Positions 43,477 to 52,143 of a DNA stretch of 64,000 nucleotides are shown piece by piece. The notes under the pieces are model-generated. The model was given only the letters and a program-made list of their open reading frames with translations. It was not told the origin of the DNA and did not search any database. The position numbers and the translations under genes are program-made. This DNA comes from Lewinellaceae bacterium. Lineage in GTDB: Bacteria; Bacteroidota; Bacteroidia; Chitinophagales; Saprospiraceae. Where the stretch lies: NCBI GenBank assembly GCA_020636005.1, contig JACJYR010000001.1, positions 1,374,001 through 1,438,000 of the forward strand. The letters run 5' to 3'. Each line of letters starts with the position of its first letter. The stretch's first letter is position 1.

Positions 43477-43610
43477 GGCGCTTCCCCTTTATAGATAGTC
43501 GCATTTAAAGTAAATTTCCGGAAACCGAGTGTCGGCCTGACTCGCAGTCACGCCGACACTCGCGCACAGCCTTGATGATTAGTTTCAAATGCGTTCATCT
43601 ATAAAACGCC
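43477..43610. repeat. Palindromic element with nested stems
   Basis: Outer arms GGCG...TTTATAGAT (43477-43496) and ATCTATAAAACGCC (43597-43610), a next pair CGCATTTAAA / TTTCAAATGCG, and a perfect inner 11 bp stem CGAGTGTCGGC / GCCGACACTCG (43526-43536, 43552-43562). Single copy in the window. Looks like a miniature inverted-repeat or REP-type element. Confidence 0.6.
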
Positions 43611-43613
43611 TCC

Positions 43614-43736
43614 ATGCCCAGCAGTTTGGATGCCGGCCAGCAACTCTCCATTTATGCAGTGGTGATTAATGCGGGCGGCGGGATTTTCACAACCCGCACT
43701 TCCAGCAGCAGCATTGAAACAGGGCCTACATGCTAG
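43614..43736 (+). pseudogene. Short fragment, possible remnant of a secreted-protein gene
   Basis: 40 residues, MPSSLDAGQQLSIYAVVIN then AGGGIFTTRTSSSSIETGPT and Cys, stop TAG. The composition (Gly, Ser, Thr, beta-type) is like the C-terminal parts of secreted Bacteroidota proteins, and the upstream side is cut by the palindromic element. It might be the lost tail of the DUF285 gene or of another gene. Family not identified. Confidence 0.35.
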
Positions 43737-43877
43737 GTATAAAACCCTGCCGCTCCCGGTCAGTTTCAAAAAACCTTTGCGCTGGTTTCCAAATTGAGAA
43801 TTGTTGGCTTTTGGCCAAATAAAAGCCCCGCTTTTTTTCAGCGCAGACGGTTACATTTGCAAAAAGCAAACAAAACG

Positions 43878-46307
43878 ATGATGAACAAATACAGACCGCT
43901 GCCATTGCTGGCGAGCCTCCTTTTAACCGTTTTCTTTTTGCAGTGCAAAAAAGACGCCCCGCCACTTCCCAGCCTCCAATCCCTCGTAGCGGGAACGGAA
44001 AGCATCGCTGGCCGAACCGCCTACCTCCAATCACCCTTCCTCGCCGCCGGCGACCGTGTTTACATGGTCGGCCACCAGGACGGCAGCTTCCCCGACCTCG
44101 GCTGGCACGTGGCGGGCGAGATGGGCGGCATCTGGGACCACCCCATCAAGCTCATGGACGGCTTCACGGCAGCCATTGAAACGGGCGGCCAAACCTATTG
44201 CCTTTCGGCTGCGGATACTTTTATCAACTTCCCTTTTGCCAACAAGCATGTTTTTGAAAAAACCATCCCCGGCCTGCGGGTGGAGCGCTTCCAGTTTGCG
44301 CCGGATGGGAAAGAGGCCGTCGTGGTGGAGTTTACTTTTATCAACCAGGCAGCAGAGGAAAAGGAGTTGACTTTTGAATTTACAGGCTACACCGACCTGC
44401 GCCCTGTCTGGCTGGGTGAGCGCACGGGGATGGAGGATGGCGGCGACTTTGCCACCTGGGACGAGCCTTCGGACAGCTATATCGTCAAGGACAGCCTGAA
44501 CGACTGGTACGTGCAGTTTGGCGCAGTCATTTCACCTGAAATGGAAAAAGCGAAAAAGGGAAGTTGCGAATATTCCCCTGCCGGGAAAGGCTGCCAGGCT
44601 TCCATGAAATATGCCGTCAAAGTGCCCGCCAATACCTCCGTAAGCCTGCCCTTCACCATTGCTGGCTCGCACAAATCTGCCATTGAGGTGAAACAGACGT
44701 TTGCCGATGTTCAACATAATTCGGCGGGGTTACTGCAAGCTAAGAAGGAACGCTACCAAACCATCGCCGAAAAAACCAAACTCACCATCCCCGAAAAACA
44801 GGTACAGGAAGCTTTTCACTGGATAAAATACAACACCGACTGGCTCATCCGGGACGTGCCCGAAATTGGCCGTGGCCTTGCCGCCGGCTCGCCCGACTAC
44901 CCCTGGTGGTTCGGGGTGGACAACGAATACACGCTGCAAGGGGCATTGGCCATCGGCCAGACGGAGCTCGTTTACAGCACGATAGACCTGCTCGCCTGCA
45001 TTTCAGAAAAAACCAATGGCAACGGGCGCATCGTCCACGAGGTATCCACGAATGGGGCTGTGTACAATCCCGGCAATGTCAACGAGACGCCGCAGTTCGC
45101 CTCGCTCATCTGGACGGTTTACAACTGGACGGGCGACAAGGCATTTTTGGAAAAATATTGGCCCACGGTCAAAAAAGGCCTGGCCTGGCTGATGCAGGAA
45201 AACGACAAAGATGGCAACCTGCTCCCCGACGGCTTCGGCATGATGGAAATCCACGGGCTGAACAGCGAGATGATCGACGTGGCGGTTTATACCCAAAAGG
45301 CCTTTGCCGATGCCGCCCAAATGGCCGGGGCGATGGGCGACGATGCTCTCTCGAAACAATATTCGCAAACGGCGGAACTACTGCGCCAGAAAATAAACAA
45401 GGAATTCTGGGTGCCCGAATTTAACTCCTACGCCGACTTCATCGGCACGGCGCAGCAGGCGCTCCACCTCATTGACGACGCCATCGTGCGGGCGGACACG
45501 CTCGGCAAGCCCTGGGCAGTGGCAGAACTAAAGGCGACCAAAGCCGCCATTTCAACATATCCACCGCAGCAAAAACAGGGCTTCGTAGTGCACCACAACT
45601 GGGTGGTGAACACGCCGATGGAAATAGGTATCGCCGACACGGCCAAGGCGTTGTTGGCGCTGGAAACAGGCGCCCGTTTCGTGAACCCCTTCGGCATGTT
45701 CGTCACCGGCATTGATAGGGACGAATCGGCGGGAAAAGACGAAGGTTCGTTTGCCCAAGGCAAAAAAGTGTTCTCCTACACAGGGGCGGTGATGACCCTG
45801 CCGACGGGCGTGCAGGCCATCGCCGAAAACAACTACGGCCGCCCCGACAAAGCGCTGGGCTACCTGCAGCGCATGGCCCGCACGTTCAGTTTTGCCCTGC
45901 CCGGCTCCATGTACGAGGTGTCGCCCGACTTCGGTATGATGGCGCAGGCCTGGAACCTGTACAGTTTTGCCGTGCCAGTGGTGATGCAGTTTTTTGGGAT
46001 AAAACCGAAGGCGCAGGAGCGCACGGTTTACCTCTTTCCTCAGATGCCTTCCGATTGGGGCCAGGCCAGTATTGAAAATGTGAAAGTAGGGGACAATGCC
46101 ATCAGCGTTTTTTACCAAAAAACCGGGAATGGGGTGAAGCTGACCGTAACGCAGGAGCGGGAGGATTGGAAGCTGGTGGTCGGTTTTCCGAAGGGAAAAT
46201 TTCGGGAATGGAAAATGAACGGGAAAGCAGGAACTCCTAAAAGTCTGAAAAACCAGGATATGCTGGATATGGCAGGGAGCAAGATAGAAATGGAATTCCT
46301 GGATTGA
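43878..46307 (+). CDS. Glycogen-debranching-type (six-hairpin) glycosidase, lipoprotein
   Basis: 809 residues from ATG 43878; a second ATG follows at once. The signal ends FFLQCKKD, a lipoprotein-like site with an unusual Gln before Cys (C23). Residues ~30-250 form a beta-sandwich N-terminal domain (PVWLGERTGMEDGGDFATWD). Residues ~310-720 are an (alpha/alpha)6 barrel like amylo-alpha-1,6-glucosidases: FHWIKYNTDWLIRDVPEIG, then YPWWFGVDNEYTLQGAL, whose Asp and Glu are good catalytic candidates, and LLPDGFGMMEIHG. A C-terminal beta domain follows. Expected in the periplasm or on the outer membrane; alpha-glucan or another oligosaccharide as substrate is inference. Its first 170 codons exist again as a truncated copy at 28038. 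Confidence 0.78.
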   Translation: MMNKYRPLPLLASLLLTVFFLQCKKDAPPLPSLQSLVAGTESIAGRTAYLQSPFLAAGDRVYMVGHQDGSFPDLGWHVAGEMGGIWDHPIKLMDGFTAAIETGGQTYCLSAADTFINFPFANKHVFEKTIPGLRVERFQFAPDGKEAVVVEFTFINQAAEEKELTFEFTGYTDLRPVWLGERTGMEDGGDFATWDEPSDSYIVKDSLNDWYVQFGAVISPEMEKAKKGSCEYSPAGKGCQASMKYAVKVPANTSVSLPFTIAGSHKSAIEVKQTFADVQHNSAGLLQAKKERYQTIAEKTKLTIPEKQVQEAFHWIKYNTDWLIRDVPEIGRGLAAGSPDYPWWFGVDNEYTLQGALAIGQTELVYSTIDLLACISEKTNGNGRIVHEVSTNGAVYNPGNVNETPQFASLIWTVYNWTGDKAFLEKYWPTVKKGLAWLMQENDKDGNLLPDGFGMMEIHGLNSEMIDVAVYTQKAFADAAQMAGAMGDDALSKQYSQTAELLRQKINKEFWVPEFNSYADFIGTAQQALHLIDDAIVRADTLGKPWAVAELKATKAAISTYPPQQKQGFVVHHNWVVNTPMEIGIADTAKALLALETGARFVNPFGMFVTGIDRDESAGKDEGSFAQGKKVFSYTGAVMTLPTGVQAIAENNYGRPDKALGYLQRMARTFSFALPGSMYEVSPDFGMMAQAWNLYSFAVPVVMQFFGIKPKAQERTVYLFPQMPSDWGQASIENVKVGDNAISVFYQKTGNGVKLTVTQEREDWKLVVGFPKGKFREWKMNGKAGTPKSLKNQDMLDMAGSKIEMEFLD

Positions 46308-46592
46308 TTGAGGCTCCTACTGGCGCTATGCACCAAGTTATCCGCCTCCGCCCGTGGTTGGCTCCCGGAAAAGAACCTGTGTCAAAACCTCATGATTCAG
46401 CCCCTCAAAATCAATCGCATACGTTTAAATTGGCACACCTTCCAGAATATCCTCCTTGCCTCCGGGAAAGATAGTTGCCCAACCAAATCTTTAATAGTGC
46501 CCGTCTTTACCAAAAAGCGTGTTACCCGAACAGCGCAGAAATATCCATAACCATTGGCTATTTTTCATTTCATCAAATAAATCCATTTCACC

Positions 46593-47819
46593 ATGAAAGC
46601 CCATTTCCTCTTTGTCCTTGTACTTTCATTTTCCTTTTTCCAGTGCAAAAAATCGGACAACCCGCAGCCAACGGGCGTCCAGTTTTCCTGCGACGACAGC
46701 CCAGCTACCTGCGAACTGACCGGTGCCAACGGCAACTTCGCCATTGACCTGTTCAAACAACTCGATGCCGAAGTACCAAATGTCAACATTTTCATTTCCC
46801 CGCTCAGCATCTCCACTGCGCTCACGATGACAGCGAACGGCGCCAATGCCAAAACGCTGGAAGACATGCGCAACTCCCTGCGGATAAGCGGGCTGGGGAT
46901 GCCCACCGTCAACGATGCCTACAAACAATTGCTCGAAGTGCTGCCCGGCCTCGACCCGAAAACCAAACTGAAACTCGCCAATTCCATCTGGCCCCAAGTT
47001 GAATACCCCTTCCTCCAATCCTTTTTAGACCTCAATACCCAATATTTCAACAGTGAGGTAAAACCAGTTGATTTTAAAGACCCCGCCGTGATAGGCCAGG
47101 TGAACCAATGGGTGGAGGACAACACCGACGGCCTCATCAAGGAAACGCTGACAGAATTGCCGCCCGGTGTGGTCATGCTGCTCATCAACGCCATTTATTT
47201 CAAAGGCACCTGGAAAACGGAATTTAAGCCGGCAGACACGCATCCCGCAGATTTTTACACTGCCAACGGCCCCGTGGAAGTGGATATGATGCACATCCAG
47301 GAGAACAATTTCCCCTATTTTGAAAACAGCCTGTTCCAGGCCATTGACCTTCCGTATGGCGATTCCATTTTTTCCATGAGCGTTTTCCTGCCCAAAGAAG
47401 GCCACAGCGTGGGCGAGGTTGTCGCTGAGATCAACGCCCAAAATTGGGATGCATGGGTTTCCGCTTTCAATACCACAGAAGTGCAATTGTACTTTCCCAA
47501 GTTTAAAATGGAGTACGGGAAAAAACTAAAGCGTACCCTTTCGGGCATGGGCATGGAAGTGGCTTTTACCGACTTCGCCGATTTCAGCAAAATGGTCAAT
47601 GGCGGCGGTGTGCTGATTGACGATGTGATCCACAAATCATTTATCGAGGTGGATGAAAAAGGGACAGAGGCTGCTGCCGTGACGGTGGTAATCATCAAGG
47701 AAACCTCCGCCGGCCAGACACCGACCGTCAATGTGAACCGCCCCTTCCTTTTCGTGATCCGGGACAACCGGACGAACAGCATCCTTTTTATGGGGAAAAT
47801 GGTGGAGCCGGGGGCTTAA
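46593..47819 (+). CDS. Serpin family protein (protease inhibitor), lipoprotein
   Basis: 408 residues. The signal MKAHFLFVLVLSFSFFQCKK gives a likely lipid-modified Cys (C18), like the glycosidase upstream. The serpin fold covers ~35-408: NVNIFISPLSISTALTMTA, then LLINAIYFKGTWKTEF, and FIEVDEKGTEAAAVTVVII, the hinge of the reactive-centre loop with the small residues needed for loop insertion, followed by VNRPFLFVIRDNRTNSILFMG. Inhibitory serpins trap serine or cysteine proteases; the loop P1 residue cannot be set with confidence. Location outside the cytoplasm suggests defence against host, predator or own proteases. Ends at a strong terminator. Confidence 0.93.
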   Translation: MKAHFLFVLVLSFSFFQCKKSDNPQPTGVQFSCDDSPATCELTGANGNFAIDLFKQLDAEVPNVNIFISPLSISTALTMTANGANAKTLEDMRNSLRISGLGMPTVNDAYKQLLEVLPGLDPKTKLKLANSIWPQVEYPFLQSFLDLNTQYFNSEVKPVDFKDPAVIGQVNQWVEDNTDGLIKETLTELPPGVVMLLINAIYFKGTWKTEFKPADTHPADFYTANGPVEVDMMHIQENNFPYFENSLFQAIDLPYGDSIFSMSVFLPKEGHSVGEVVAEINAQNWDAWVSAFNTTEVQLYFPKFKMEYGKKLKRTLSGMGMEVAFTDFADFSKMVNGGGVLIDDVIHKSFIEVDEKGTEAAAVTVVIIKETSAGQTPTVNVNRPFLFVIRDNRTNSILFMGKMVEPGA

Positions 47820-47840
47820 ATATTTTATTTGCACTAGTAT

Positions 47841-47881
47841 CGAAGGCAAGGCTATCACACAAAGCCTTGCCTTCGTTTTTT
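47841..47881 (+). terminator. Intrinsic terminator after the serpin gene
   Basis: Perfect 13 bp stem CGAAGGCAAGGCT / AGCCTTGCCTTCG (47841-47853, 47863-47875) with a 9-base loop, followed directly by TTTTTT. It begins 21 bp after the serpin stop. Confidence 0.93.
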
Positions 47882-48068
47882 ACTATTTATGCAAATTAGG
47901 GGGTTGAAATAAATGCTTGGCTATCAGCGGTTTCGGGGACTAAATCATGGTCATTTTCAAAAATCACCAAAATTTAACTCCATGAACATCAACGAACTTT
48001 ATACATCAACCCGTTATTCGCATTATTTCCCATTTCTTTTTACCTTTTCCCCGCAAAACAACAACGGT

Positions 48069-48584
48069 ATGAACGCTGAAACCCACTTGCCCGCTTACCG
48101 CATCCGTCCCCGCTTCAAAGTAGAAACCCATCTTACACCCCAGGAGGTTATCAATAAAATCAAAGCAGCCCTCCAAGCCGACGATGCGGTGTGTGAAGGC
48201 AATGCCACCATCGGTTTTGCCACCTTCATCATCCCTGAAAAAGACCGCCATTACTGGTCGCCGCAACTGACCGTGACGGTGGAGGCAATGGAAGGTGGCA
48301 CCGGCAGCATCGTGCGCGGCATGTACGCCCCTGCGCCTGCCGTGTGGACGATGTTCGTGTTCTTTTATGTGGGCATCGGCCTGGCCATCATTGCCTTGAC
48401 CATGGTGGGGCTGTCCTATTATTCGCTCGATCAACCCTCCAGGATACTCTGGTGGGTACCTGTTTTGGCCGCAGTGTTCCTGACACTTTACCTGGTATCC
48501 TTTTTTGGGCAAAAACTGGGCAGGCAGCAAATGGGCACGCTGCATGGGTTTGTGGAGGGGTGCCTGGGGATGGAGATAGTGTGA
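48069..48584 (+). CDS. Conserved hypothetical membrane protein
   Basis: 171 residues from ATG 48069 (MNAETHLPAYRIRPRFKVET). The frame is open upstream with ATGs at 47982 and 47913, but those add sequence of non-coding look. Residues 1-85 form a cytoplasmic-type domain (LTPQEVINKIKAALQADDAV, then HYWSPQLTVTVEAMEGG and GSIVRGMYAPAP); two membrane helices follow at about 95-120 (WTMFVFFYVGIGLAIIALTM) and 130-150. Similar small proteins occur in Bacteroidota; function unknown. No operon partner; convergent with the gene at 48598. Confidence 0.72.
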   Translation: MNAETHLPAYRIRPRFKVETHLTPQEVINKIKAALQADDAVCEGNATIGFATFIIPEKDRHYWSPQLTVTVEAMEGGTGSIVRGMYAPAPAVWTMFVFFYVGIGLAIIALTMVGLSYYSLDQPSRILWWVPVLAAVFLTLYLVSFFGQKLGRQQMGTLHGFVEGCLGMEIV

Positions 48585-48597
48585 GCAATCCCTTCCT

Positions 48598-51500
48598 TCA
48601 ATCCAACTTCACAGGTTTCAACTCCTTAAACAGCGAATATTGCACCCCTTCCACCTGCTTTTTATATGCCGCCATATCCGTTTCCAAAAAGCGGTTGATC
48701 TCGCTCACCACGTTATTCAATTCTTTCCTTGTCAATGCTATCATCGTCAATGCCGATTGGTTGGGCGCACCGTCGGAGGCATCAATGTATCCGGATGTCC
48801 TGTATAATTTCCCCATAAGGTTGTCGGGGTCGCGTTGGATGCCTTTCAGGCCTTCGGGCAGCATGTAAAGTTTTTCCAGTTTGGCGATGCTGTCCTGCAA
48901 GGATTTGCCGAGTTTGGCGATTTCTTTTTTCAGGCTGTCGGGAGCGTTCACCAGCGCCTGATCCACCAGTTTGATGGACTTTCGGGCATCCTGCAGGCGG
49001 TCGAAGCCCGCTGTTGCTTTTTCAACTATTTTATAAAAATCATCATAGGCCTTGTGCTGCGCCTGCATGTTCGCAAGGGTGGTGCCCATGCGGGGATCGG
49101 CGTGGACGGTGACGCTGGTGCTGTCGGTTTTCCCTTTGTAGGTCAGCAGCAGTTTGTATGTGCCGGGGAGTACCTGATAGCCTGTGGGCGGGTCGTCGTC
49201 GGGCTTCACTTCCCGGCGGTTGGGGTAGCGGGGGCCGTCCTGGCGAAGGTTCCAGTTGATGCGCACCATGCCGGAATCTATTTTGGAGGAGAAGGTACGG
49301 AGGGTGTCGCCTGCAGCGTTGAACACCAGCACTTTGACTTTGTCGCCCTTGTCTTTGTCCTTTTTTTCTTTTGCCTCATCACTGGTTTCACCGCCTTCGG
49401 CAGCTTCTTCTTTCTCAATGGGCGCTTCCTTTACTTCCTCCTTTTTCTCTTTTTTGCCCTTGGCTTTTTCATCTTTTGCGGATTCTTTTTTATCGGTTTT
49501 TACAGGCGGTTTTACCCAACAGGTGATCATGGCATTTGGGTAGCGGTTGTTGCCTGCAAACAGCGCATCGCCAGCGAAACGGGTACCGTCCACGGAGCGG
49601 AACTCCGCCAGCCAGGCATCGGGCGTTGAGAATACCTTGAAATCTTCCTCCAGCACCTTGCCTTTCGTGCGGGCAATTTCACGGAAAAAACGGATGTCGT
49701 CAAAAACCCAGGCCGCCCTTCCGAACGTGCCGATGATGAGGTCATGCTCTCGGGGGTGTATTTTCAAATCGGTTGTTGAAACGGAGGGGTAGCCGTTCGT
49801 CCATTGCTGCCAATTTTTACCAAAATCAAAACTGAACCAAAGGCCGTAGTCAGTACCCAAAAAGAGCAAATCAGGCACCTCCAGGTCTTGCACGATGGAA
49901 AAGGCATGGCCTTGCACCTGCTTTTCATCCACTATCCTTTTGAAAGTAGCGCCGAAGTCGGAAGTGTAGTAAACGTAGGGCTTCCAGTCGTTGCGGCGGT
50001 AGTCGCTCACCACGACGAACGCCTCGCCCGCCGTCTTGCCCGGCTCGATGTAAGGAATCCAACTACCCCGTTTTGCGCCTGGCATATTGCCCGCCACGTT
50101 CGTCCACGATTGGCCACCGTCACGGGTCAACTGCACATTGCCGTCGTCCGTGCCGACCCAGATGACCTGCTCGTTCACGGGGCTGGGCGCTATGGCGATG
50201 ATGGTGGTAAAATTCTCGGCGTTGGTGGCGTCAATGGTGAGGCCACCGCTCTTGTCCTGGTGCTGTTTGGTGGTATCGTTGGTGGTCAGGTCGGGGCTGA
50301 TGATCTGCCAGCTTTGGCCGCAGTCGAGGCTTTTGTGGAGGAACTGGCTGCCGAAGTAAATACCGCAGTCGTGGAAGGGGTTTTGGGCAAAACCGGCATT
50401 CCAGTTAAAACGCAGTTCTTTGCCATCGGGGTGGACGGGCATAATGTCCTGTGTGTGGCCGGTTTGCATGTCCACGTAGCCAATGTTGCCGCCCTGCGAC
50501 ATGGCGTAGCAGTAGCGCCCGTTGTCGGGCCGGATGCCCACGTCGAAGCCATCGCCGAAATAGACCTCCTGCCAGTCCGCATTGCGGATGCCGCCATACT
50601 TCCATACCGCCGACGGGCCGACCCAGGAGCCGTTGTCCTGCATGCCGCCGCACACCCGGTAGGGCACGGCCATGTCGTAATTGATGTGGTAAAACTGGGC
50701 GAGGGGCAGGTTCTCCACAAAGCGCCAGTTCTTGCCGCCGTCGTGGGAGATGTTGAGTCCGCCGTCGTTGCCCTCTATCATGTACTCGGGGTCGTCCGGC
50801 GAAATCCAGAAAGCGTGGTGGTCGGGGTGTACCTTCCAGCCGACCCATTCCTGGAAGGTCTTGCCGCCGTCCTCGCTTTTGGTCAGGGTGCTGTGGAGGC
50901 TGAAAATGCGGTTTTCGTTTTTGGGGTCCACGTAGATTTCATGGTAATAGAACGGGCGGTTGCTCACGTTGTCGTCCCAGTTGTCGGCGCTGGCCATTTT
51001 CTGCCATTTGAAACCGCCGTCCGTGCTTTTGTAGAGGGCATTTTCCCTGGCTTCCACCAGGGCATAGACGATGTTGGGCTTGGAAGGGGCAATGGCGAGG
51101 CCGATGCGGCCCAGGTCGCCTTTGGGCAGGCCGTCCTTGTCGGTGCGGCGCTCCCAGGTTTCACCGGCATCGTAGCTGATATAAAGGCCGGAGCCGGGGC
51201 CGCCGGAGTTGAAGGTCCAGGGCTTGCGCTCATATTCCCACATGGCGGCGATGAGCTTGTTGGGGTTGGTGGGGTCAACGACGAGGTCGGCGCAGCCCGT
51301 GGAGTCGTTGACAAACAGCACCTTGCGCCAGCTCTTGCCGCCGTCGGTGGTTTTGAAAACGCCCCGCTCGCTGTTTGGCCCCCAGGCCGAGCCAGTCACG
51401 CCAGCGAAGACGGTATTCGGGTCGTCCCGGTGGATGACGATGCGGTGGATGGTGCGGCTGTCTTTGAGGCCCATGAGCTTCCAGTTTTTGCCGCCGTCAA

Positions 51501-51897
51501 TGGTCTTGTAAATGCCCTCGCCGCTGTTTTGCGAATTGCGGGGGTTGCCCTCGCCGGTGCCCACCCAGATTTCTGAGGGGTTGCGCTGGTTTATTTTGAT
51601 GGAACCAATGGACTGCACGGGCGCTTCATCGAACACAGGCTCCCAGTCAATGCCGCCGCTGGTGGAGCGCCACACGCCGCCGCTCGCCGCACCGATGTAA
51701 ATGACATCGGGCTGGGCAAGCACCACGTCAATGGCCGTCACCCGCCCGCTCATGCCAGCCGGGCCGATGTTGCGGGGTTTTATGTTTTTGAAATGGTCGG
51801 GGTTGAGCTTTTGGGCGAGGGTGGTTTCTTGAAAAGCAAAAAGGAAAAGAAGCAAGGTGGGGAAGGTGAGGAACAGTTGTTGGTGTTTGTTTTTCAT
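48598..51897 (-). CDS. Large secreted BNR/sortilin (VPS10)-like propeller protein
   Basis: 1099 residues. Signal peptide 1-28 (FLTFPTLLLFLFAFQETTLA). Residues ~30-700 carry many BNR/Asp-box blades typical of VPS10/sialidase-like propellers: GIYKTIDGGKNWKLMGL, then GVFKTTDGGKSWRKV, and LYKSTDGGFKWQKM. A highly charged Lys/Glu linker sits at ~800-860 (the run around KGKKEKKEEVKEAPIEKEE), then a C-terminal part with a fibronectin-like strand set (YQVLPGTYKLLLTYKGKTDS) and a helical end. Often annotated as glycosyl hydrolase, but no sialidase catalytic set was identified; a binding or processing role outside the cell is as likely. Divergent from HTCS2. Confidence 0.85.
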   Translation of the reverse strand: MKNKHQQLFLTFPTLLLFLFAFQETTLAQKLNPDHFKNIKPRNIGPAGMSGRVTAIDVVLAQPDVIYIGAASGGVWRSTSGGIDWEPVFDEAPVQSIGSIKINQRNPSEIWVGTGEGNPRNSQNSGEGIYKTIDGGKNWKLMGLKDSRTIHRIVIHRDDPNTVFAGVTGSAWGPNSERGVFKTTDGGKSWRKVLFVNDSTGCADLVVDPTNPNKLIAAMWEYERKPWTFNSGGPGSGLYISYDAGETWERRTDKDGLPKGDLGRIGLAIAPSKPNIVYALVEARENALYKSTDGGFKWQKMASADNWDDNVSNRPFYYHEIYVDPKNENRIFSLHSTLTKSEDGGKTFQEWVGWKVHPDHHAFWISPDDPEYMIEGNDGGLNISHDGGKNWRFVENLPLAQFYHINYDMAVPYRVCGGMQDNGSWVGPSAVWKYGGIRNADWQEVYFGDGFDVGIRPDNGRYCYAMSQGGNIGYVDMQTGHTQDIMPVHPDGKELRFNWNAGFAQNPFHDCGIYFGSQFLHKSLDCGQSWQIISPDLTTNDTTKQHQDKSGGLTIDATNAENFTTIIAIAPSPVNEQVIWVGTDDGNVQLTRDGGQSWTNVAGNMPGAKRGSWIPYIEPGKTAGEAFVVVSDYRRNDWKPYVYYTSDFGATFKRIVDEKQVQGHAFSIVQDLEVPDLLFLGTDYGLWFSFDFGKNWQQWTNGYPSVSTTDLKIHPREHDLIIGTFGRAAWVFDDIRFFREIARTKGKVLEEDFKVFSTPDAWLAEFRSVDGTRFAGDALFAGNNRYPNAMITCWVKPPVKTDKKESAKDEKAKGKKEKKEEVKEAPIEKEEAAEGGETSDEAKEKKDKDKGDKVKVLVFNAAGDTLRTFSSKIDSGMVRINWNLRQDGPRYPNRREVKPDDDPPTGYQVLPGTYKLLLTYKGKTDSTSVTVHADPRMGTTLANMQAQHKAYDDFYKIVEKATAGFDRLQDARKSIKLVDQALVNAPDSLKKEIAKLGKSLQDSIAKLEKLYMLPEGLKGIQRDPDNLMGKLYRTSGYIDASDGAPNQSALTMIALTRKELNNVVSEINRFLETDMAAYKKQVEGVQYSLFKELKPVKLD

Positions 51898-52011
51898 GCA
51901 CGATAAGATTTGGGTGAAATTTTACAGCGCACAAGATATAAAATTCAACGGTTGGCCATTCCCGCCCGGTTTTATCCTGCACGCCAATAGGTTTTGTGCA
52001 AATGCCCAGCA

Positions 52012-52048
52012 GGGTTGATGAAGTTGATAAGGGTTGATGGGGTTGATA
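52012..52048. repeat. GTTGAT-type short tandem repeat in the HTCS2 upstream region
   Basis: Four GTTGAT units with 2-6 base spacers (GGGTTGATGAAGTTGATAAG and on). Located between the divergent propeller gene and HTCS2. Similar in style to the other short repeats in the window. Confidence 0.6.
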
Positions 52049-52143
52049 TACAAAAAACCTAATGGCGCAAAGAATAACACTACAAATGCTTCCGGTTTTT
52101 GGCGAAGATATTGCCAGTAACCAGGCAAAATGAATCTACCTCC

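Noticed and set aside
49804..51576. 590-residue open frame on the plus strand
   Set aside because: It lies wholly antisense to the BNR/sortilin-like gene, which has a signal peptide and clear Asp-box repeats; the antisense frame shows only Val/Ala/Gly-rich sequence with no domain.
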